A stretch of 10,054 nt of DNA, taken from assembly GCA_020697475.1 (NCBI GenBank), contig JAJFMO010000069.1, forward strand, positions 1-10,054. The letters are read 5' to 3'. This DNA is from Paenibacillaceae bacterium (GTDB taxonomy: Bacteria; Bacillota; Bacilli; Paenibacillales; NBRC-103111). A program made the translations under genes and the position numbers. The notes under the pieces are model-generated. The model saw only the letters and a list, made by a program, of their open reading frames with translations, was not told the DNA's origin and did not search any database. Positions within the stretch are counted from its first letter, which is position 1, and each line of letters starts with the position of its first letter. Shown here in pieces: positions 6,278-10,054 of the stretch.

Positions 6278-6921
6278 ACGGCATATTTATCACCTTCGAA
6301 GGCCCAGACGGAGCCGGCAAAACAACGCAGATTCAACTCCTGACCCAAGCATTGCGCGAAGAGGGACGCGAGTGTGTAGCCACAAGAGAGCCGGGCGGTA
6401 CGTTCATCAGCGACCAAATCCGCGCGATCTTGCTCAACCCGGAACACAAGGAAATGGCCTCGCATACGGAAGTTTTGCTCTATGCAGCGTCGCGCGCCCA
6501 GCACGTGCACGAAGTCATTATCCCCGCGCTTGCCGAGGGGAAAATTGTATTATGCGACCGCTACATCGACGCCAGCATCGCCTATCAGGCGTACGGCCTC
6601 GGAGCCGACCTGCAGCACGTGGAGCTCATCAATCGATACGCTTCCGACGGGCTGCAGCCGCACAGGACGTACATGCTGGACATCCCGGTGGAAGCCGGAA
6701 TGGAGCGGTTGCACCGTCGCAGCGGCGTTTCCGGCAAGCCGGCGGGGCTCGACCGCATTGAACAGCGGGAGCGTGATTATCACAGCCGAGTGCGCGCCGG
6801 GTTTCAGCGGATCGCTGAGCAGGCGCCGGACAGAGTGCTGTTGGTGCGGGCCGACCGTTCGGCCGAAGAAGTGGCGGAGGAGATTATGTCCGACTGCAAA
6901 CGGTTGCTTCACTACACTTGA
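6274..6921 (+). CDS. tmk: Thymidylate kinase (dTMP kinase)
   Basis: This enzyme phosphorylates dTMP to dTDP with ATP, an essential step in dTTP supply. The 215 residues fit the family (about 210). Visible motifs are the P-loop GPDGAGKTT (residues 10-18), TREPGGT for dTMP binding, the DRY motif D95-R96-Y97 followed by SIAYQAYG, and an arginine-containing lid region at about residues 148-161 (RRSG...GLDRIE). The start ATG overlaps the stop of the upstream decarboxylase gene as ATGA, with GGGAGGA just ahead, suggesting translational coupling. darA follows after 18 nt. The tmk-darA-yaaR-holB order is conserved across Bacilli. Confidence 0.97.
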   Translation: MNGIFITFEGPDGAGKTTQIQLLTQALREEGRECVATREPGGTFISDQIRAILLNPEHKEMASHTEVLLYAASRAQHVHEVIIPALAEGKIVLCDRYIDASIAYQAYGLGADLQHVELINRYASDGLQPHRTYMLDIPVEAGMERLHRRSGVSGKPAGLDRIEQRERDYHSRVRAGFQRIAEQAPDRVLLVRADRSAEEVAEEIMSDCKRLLHYT

Positions 6922-6939
6922 TGTGAGGGAGTGGTTTCC

Positions 6940-7269
6940 ATGAAATTGGTGATCTCGGTCGTGCAGGATAAGGACAGCAACCGACTGTCCGGCGCCTTGA
7001 TCAAAGAAGGGTTTCGCGCAACGAAGCTGGCCAGCACCGGCGGGTTTCTGCGTGCGGGGAACACAACCTTCATGATCGGCGTGGAGGATGAACGCGTATC
7101 CGAAGTGATGCAGATCATCCAGAATAACTGCAAAGTTCGGGAACAAATGGTAACCCCGGTATCTCCGATGGGCGGAACGACGGACTCGTATATCCCGTTC
7201 CCGGTAGAAGTCCAGGTCGGCGGCGCCGCCGTCTTCGTCGTCCCCGTAGAGAAGTTCGAGCATTATTAA
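6940..7269 (+). CDS. darA: Cyclic di-AMP receptor DarA (YaaQ/PstA)
   Basis: This 109-residue PII-like protein has exactly the length of B. subtilis DarA and nearly the same text throughout. DarA is a trimeric cytosolic protein that binds cyclic di-AMP, the messenger controlling potassium, osmolyte and cell wall balance; its downstream target is unsettled. The conserved FRATKLASTGGFLRAGNTTF region (residues 25-44) holds the residues that line the nucleotide site in known structures, including R26, T28, F36 and N41, with G47 nearby. PVSPMGG and the C-terminal VGGAAVFVVPVEKF strand are also kept. ATG 6940 is preferred over GTG 6931 because the ribosome binding sequence TGAGGGAG covers the GTG and because the family starts with MKL. 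Confidence 0.96.
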   Translation: MKLVISVVQDKDSNRLSGALIKEGFRATKLASTGGFLRAGNTTFMIGVEDERVSEVMQIIQNNCKVREQMVTPVSPMGGTTDSYIPFPVEVQVGGAAVFVVPVEKFEHY

Positions 7270-7290
7270 TAGTAGAAAGCGGGACGAAAT

Positions 7291-7734
7291 ATGAAGATCA
7301 ACCCTGGTTGGCGTCCGTTCTCCAGGCCGAAATTGGCGGATAACGTGAATCCCCAGCAAATCCCCCAGAAGGGCTTCTCCGACATGCTGTCCCAGCATGA
7401 CGAGCGGCCTTCTACCGAGCAGCTGCGCCGGATGATCGAACGCATCGATCAGCAAGCTCATCGGTTGGCCAAATCGATGACGGTGCGGGAATTGCTGCAG
7501 TATAAGCTTTACGTCCGCCAATTTCTGGAGGAAACCGCCAGGCGTGGAGTCCAGCTGAAAGATACGCGAGGCTGGGATCGCCGCGGGCGCTCCAAGCGCT
7601 ACAAGCTGCTTGAAGAAATCGATAGCCACTTGATGGCGATGGCGGACGAACTGCTGGACAGCGAGCAAGGCCGCATCGACCTGTTGGCGAGAGTCGGCGA
7701 GATCAAGGGATTGCTGATCAACTACTTTTTTTGA
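7291..7734 (+). CDS. yaaR: YaaR family protein (DUF327), function unknown
   Basis: This 147-residue protein of unknown function is called YaaR from its length (about 146 in B. subtilis), the MKIN start, an RGWDRRGRSKRYKLLEEIDSHL core resembling the family's RSWN...LTIVKEID region, and its fixed place between darA and holB. It is predicted to be largely helical and charged, with no signal peptide or membrane segment and no catalytic motif. The N-terminal ~40 residues look disordered. The ribosome binding site (AAGCGGG) is weak. The stop lies 13 nt before holB, so it belongs to the same transcript. Constant linkage to a clamp loader subunit and a c-di-AMP receptor suggests a shared expression need but does not show a function. 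Confidence 0.87.
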   Translation: MKINPGWRPFSRPKLADNVNPQQIPQKGFSDMLSQHDERPSTEQLRRMIERIDQQAHRLAKSMTVRELLQYKLYVRQFLEETARRGVQLKDTRGWDRRGRSKRYKLLEEIDSHLMAMADELLDSEQGRIDLLARVGEIKGLLINYFF

Positions 7735-7747
7735 CGGAGACTTACTT

Positions 7748-8731
7748 ATGCCATTTGCATCCATCCCTAAGCAACCTCAAGTTGTCCGTCTGCTGCAGAA
7801 CGCCCTGAGGCGAGACACGTTGGCGCACGCTTATATCTTCAACGGTCCGCAAGGAACGGGGCGCAAGCAGACGGCGGAAATATTGGCCCAGGCGCTTTAC
7901 TGCACCGAGCTGCCGGACGATGCGTGCGGCGAATGTCTCGCTTGCCGGACGATCGCCCATCGCAATCACCCTGACATCCATTGGATCGAACCCGACGGCG
8001 TAAACATCAAGATCGATCAAATTCGCGAGCTGCAACGCAAATTCGCTTACCGTTCCAACCATTCGGGCGCTAAAGTTTATGTGCTGAACGAAGCGGAGCG
8101 GTTAAATATACAAGCGGCCAACAGCCTTCTCAAGTTCCTGGAGGAACCGACGTCGAAGGTGGTCGCGATTCTTATTACCGACAATGGACAAGCTCTGCTG
8201 CCGACTATTCGCTCACGGGCGCAATGGCTTAATTTTTTGCCGATGAATCCCGATTGGATGCTCGAGACGTTGAAGAACGAGGGGCAACCGGAGGCGCTGG
8301 CCTCCTCTGCCGTCCACTTGGCGGCAGGACTTGGCGCGGCACGGGAGCTTATCCAGTCAAATTGGTTTGCAGAAACAAGAAATGTAATGATACAATTGGC
8401 GAAGGAGACGCTAACCAAACTTCCCGACGCGCTGTTGACGATTCAGAACAAGGTGGTCAAGGGCGAGCCGGCCGGGCATCTGATGCATCTTCTGGATTTA
8501 TGGATTTTATGGTTTAAAGATTTGGTGCGCATCAAGGCAGGACTGAACGAACGTATCGTTTATATAGATCAATCGGAATGGCTGCGCAAGCAGTCCGCAA
8601 TGCGGGAGACGGAAGACTGGGTGTATTGCATGGAACGTTTATTGGAGCTGCGCAAGCGGCTGCGATATTTTGCCAACCCCCAGCTTGGTTTGGAGAATGC
8701 CGCCATCGAAATTCAAAGAGGAAAGCTGTAA
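7748..8731 (+). CDS. holB: DNA polymerase III delta' subunit (clamp loader)
   Basis: At 327 residues this matches HolB, the delta' subunit that joins tau and delta to load the sliding clamp at the replication fork. The AAA+ domain shows a P-loop-like GPQGTGRKQ (residues 33-41), a zinc-binding cysteine set C52, C60, C63, C66, the family hallmark NSLLKFLEEP (125-134), and SRAQ at 156-159 where clamp loaders usually read SRC. The lysine expected in the P-loop is arginine (R39) followed by K40, so ATP hydrolysis is unlikely, in keeping with the stator role of delta'. The C-terminal half (about 200-327) is a helical collar domain with low motif content. The start ATG follows GGAGA at 7-nt spacing. 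ricT starts 12 nt after its stop. Confidence 0.94.
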   Translation: MPFASIPKQPQVVRLLQNALRRDTLAHAYIFNGPQGTGRKQTAEILAQALYCTELPDDACGECLACRTIAHRNHPDIHWIEPDGVNIKIDQIRELQRKFAYRSNHSGAKVYVLNEAERLNIQAANSLLKFLEEPTSKVVAILITDNGQALLPTIRSRAQWLNFLPMNPDWMLETLKNEGQPEALASSAVHLAAGLGAARELIQSNWFAETRNVMIQLAKETLTKLPDALLTIQNKVVKGEPAGHLMHLLDLWILWFKDLVRIKAGLNERIVYIDQSEWLRKQSAMRETEDWVYCMERLLELRKRLRYFANPQLGLENAAIEIQRGKL

Positions 8732-8743
8732 GGGGGACAGGAT

Positions 8744-9541
8744 ATGTATTCCGTCGTAGGAGTCCGCTTTAAGCCGGCGGGTAAAATATATTATTTCGAT
8801 CCGAGCGATCTCCCGATCGATCGGGAGCATTCGGTCATTGTCGAAACGGCGCGGGGAGTCGAATACGGTCGGGTTGTGACGCAGAAGAAGACGGTCGGCG
8901 AGAAAGATGTCGTCCTTCCGTTGAAGAAGGTTATCCGCATGGCCGGTCCGAGCGATGCCGAGATTGTGGAGCGGAATCGGGCGGATGCCAAAGAAGCGTT
9001 CGCCACGTGCTTGCCCAAGTTCAAAGATTACAAGATGAAGCTCGTCGATGTCGAATATACGTTTGACCGCAATAAAATTATATTTTATTTTACCGCAGAG
9101 GGCCGCATTGATTTCAGGGAATTATTGAAAGTGTTGGCGGGAATTTTCCGCACTCGAATCGAGCTTCGGCAAATCGGGGTCCGAGACGAGGCGAAGATTC
9201 TAGGCGGGATCGGCCCGTGCGGCCGGATCTTGTGCTGCTCTTCCTTCCTGGGGGATTTCGAACCGGTATCGATCAAGATGGCCAAAGACCAGAACTTGTC
9301 GCTCAATCCGACGAAAATTTCCGGTTTGTGCGGTCGGTTAATGTGTTGTCTGAAATACGAACACGACAATTATGAGAGCGGCAAGGACAAGCTGCCCGGC
9401 GTCGGCAGCCAAGTCGCTACCTCGTACGGCAACGGCAAGGTAGTCGGCTTGAATGTCGAGCGGCGCACGGTGAAAGTGCACATTTTTGAGCTCAGCAAAG
9501 TGATGGAGCTTCCCACCGACGATGTCGTGGAGATGGAATGA
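8744..9541 (+). CDS. ricT: RicT (YaaT), PSP1-domain subunit of the Ric complex
   Basis: This 265-residue protein contains the PSP1 domain and closely follows B. subtilis YaaT/RicT. With RicA and RicF it forms an iron-sulfur complex that works with RNase Y in mRNA maturation and is needed for sporulation, competence and biofilm formation. Two cysteine groups are conserved: GPCGRILCC (C159, C164, C165) and GLCGRLMCC (C196, C201, C202), which include the cluster-ligand positions described for RicT. The start MYSVVGVRFKPAGKIYYFD is typical, and GGGGGACAGG-like sequence ahead of ATG 8744 gives a ribosome binding site. It lies between holB and yabA as in Bacillus. No ricA or ricF lies in this window; in Bacillus they are encoded elsewhere. 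Confidence 0.96.
   Translation: MYSVVGVRFKPAGKIYYFDPSDLPIDREHSVIVETARGVEYGRVVTQKKTVGEKDVVLPLKKVIRMAGPSDAEIVERNRADAKEAFATCLPKFKDYKMKLVDVEYTFDRNKIIFYFTAEGRIDFRELLKVLAGIFRTRIELRQIGVRDEAKILGGIGPCGRILCCSSFLGDFEPVSIKMAKDQNLSLNPTKISGLCGRLMCCLKYEHDNYESGKDKLPGVGSQVATSYGNGKVVGLNVERRTVKVHIFELSKVMELPTDDVVEME
8810..8827. repeat. 18-bp perfect palindrome inside ricT
   Basis: CTCCCGATCGATCGGGAG is its own reverse complement over all 18 bases and lies within codons for LPIDRE near the RicT N-terminus. It stops matching on both sides. Such a palindrome in a coding region could be a protein-binding site or simple coincidence in GATC-rich DNA. Confidence 0.5.
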
Positions 9542-9587
9542 AGATCCGATTCGGGTCGACAGCAAGGCTTGAGGTGAACGAACGAAC

Positions 9588-9950
9588 GTGGAGAAGACGA
9601 ATTTATTCAAACAAATCGAGCAGGTAGAGCAACGGATGACCGAATCCCTCTCCGAGATCGGGGAGATCAAGGGCAAGTTGATCGAATTGGTGGAGGAGAA
9701 TAAAAGGCTCGGCATTGAGAACCAGCAGTTGCGCAAATTGTTGAAGCAGCCGGCAGCGGCGATCGCATCGACGAATGGGTCGACGAACGGATTTAGTGGA
9801 TCGATCGGATCGGCCAAGCAAACCGGGGAAGGCTACGACAATTTGAATCGCTTATATAATGAAGGTTTTCATATTTGCAATATTTATTACGGGCACTTGC
9901 GCCTTGAGGGCGACTGCTTGTTCTGCCTTTCTTTCTTCAATAAATCGTAA
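9588..9950 (+). CDS. yabA: Replication initiation control protein YabA
   Basis: YabA is a negative regulator of chromosome replication that binds DnaA and the DnaN clamp. The 120 residues match the family (119 in B. subtilis). The N-terminal ~55 residues form a leucine-zipper coiled coil (LFKQIEQVEQRM ... LVEENKRL ... NQQLRKLLKQ) known to make the tetramer. A Gly/Ser/Ala/Asn-rich linker (about 56-80) follows, then the C-terminal zinc domain with H95, C97, C110 and C113 in HIC ... CLFC. The start is GTG 9588 with GAGGTGA 10 nt upstream; translation gives MEKTNLF, similar to known YabA starts. It follows ricT by 46 nt and precedes trmN6 by 25 nt. All key zinc residues are present. Confidence 0.95.
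   Translation: MEKTNLFKQIEQVEQRMTESLSEIGEIKGKLIELVEENKRLGIENQQLRKLLKQPAAAIASTNGSTNGFSGSIGSAKQTGEGYDNLNRLYNEGFHICNIYYGHLRLEGDCLFCLSFFNKS
9768..9791 (+). repeat. Imperfect 12-bp tandem repeat in the yabA linker
   Basis: TCGACGAATGGG is followed at once by TCGACGAACGGA (two mismatches), encoding STNG twice in the flexible linker between the coiled coil and zinc domain of YabA. It looks like a small slippage duplication in a tolerant region. Confidence 0.55.
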
Positions 9951-9975
9951 AGTAATGAGCGTAAGGTAACGGCAT

Positions 9976-10054
9976 ATGACGAACAGCGAATGGTTGGCCA
10001 GCGAGCGGCTGGACGATCTGTTGACGAACGATTTGAAAATTATCCAAAGCTCCG
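9976..10054 (+). CDS. trmN6: tRNA1(Val) adenine-N6 methyltransferase TrmN6 (YabB), 3' end outside window
   Basis: Only the first 26 codons are present, from ATG 9976 to the window end. The translation MTNSEWLASERLDDLLTNDL followed by KIIQSS matches the N-terminus of YabB/TrmN6-type methyltransferases (ERLDYLL...MKIIQS in Bacillus), which modify A37 of tRNA1(Val) in Enterobacteria. yabB also follows yabA in B. subtilis. AAGG at about 9963-9966 may be the ribosome binding site. The SAM-binding and NPPY motifs would lie beyond the window, so the specific modification cannot be checked here. Confidence 0.82.
   Translation, partial: MTNSEWLASERLDDLLTNDLKIIQSS

Noticed and set aside
9543..9557. 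Stem GATCCG/CGGGTC after ricT as a terminator
   Set aside because: The stem is short with a G-U pair and no T-run follows; yabA continues closely in the same direction.
4482..10054. The mixed cluster csfB-yaaO-tmk-darA-yaaR-holB-ricT-yabA-trmN6 as a new functional system
   Set aside because: The same order is the well-known conserved arrangement near the origin in Bacilli, so it is not novel in itself.

Overview
The window is an ordinary chromosomal housekeeping region of an endospore-forming Firmicute, most likely a member of the Paenibacillaceae (Paenibacillus or Cohnella type). The reasons are a csfB/gin anti-sigma-G gene with the Paenibacillus-like ending ...KYPFFIHQLRKLWYRRNA, a string of low-GC Gram-positive marker genes (darA, yaaR, ricT, yabA), and base composition and codon use that look clearly GC-richer than Bacillus (judged by eye, not counted). 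No rRNA, tRNA, CRISPR array, insertion sequence or phage gene was seen. No gene-free stretch exceeds about 130 bases.

Layout. (1) Positions 1-3814, plus strand: the 3' part of pcrA (DNA helicase, 5' end outside the window), then ligA (NAD+-dependent DNA ligase), separated by a 42-nt gap holding a small hairpin. The ligase looks like a divergent, clostridial-type LigA branch rather than the usual Bacillus type. (2) Positions 3834-4355, minus strand: an unrecognised small membrane protein, convergent with ligA and divergent from csfB. Its true start is ATG 4355, set by a perfect AAGGAGG. (3) Positions 4356-4481: a divergent control region with a good sigma-F promoter match for csfB, bracketed by an 11-bp perfect inverted repeat. 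(4) Positions 4482-10054, plus strand: csfB - yaaO-like PLP decarboxylase - tmk - darA (yaaQ) - yaaR - holB - ricT (yaaT) - yabA - trmN6 (yabB, cut by the window end). From yaaO on, this is the same order as the region following csfB in Bacillus subtilis, but without xpaC and yaaN.

How the genes relate: the right-hand cluster mixes DNA precursor supply (tmk), the clamp loader (holB), control of DnaA initiation (yabA), c-di-AMP sensing (darA), RNA maturation and development (ricT) and forespore sigma control (csfB). pcrA and ligA act in repair and Okazaki fragment joining. The genes from yaaO to trmN6 are tightly spaced (4-nt overlap up to about 46 nt) and read as one operon. tmk and holB are essential, so a vegetative promoter must exist besides the forespore promoter of csfB.

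I see no convincing undescribed multi-gene system. The items most worth a second look are the csfB/membrane-gene divergent control region, the unusual ligase subtype, the joining of pcrA-ligA to the csfB cluster, and the orphan membrane protein.
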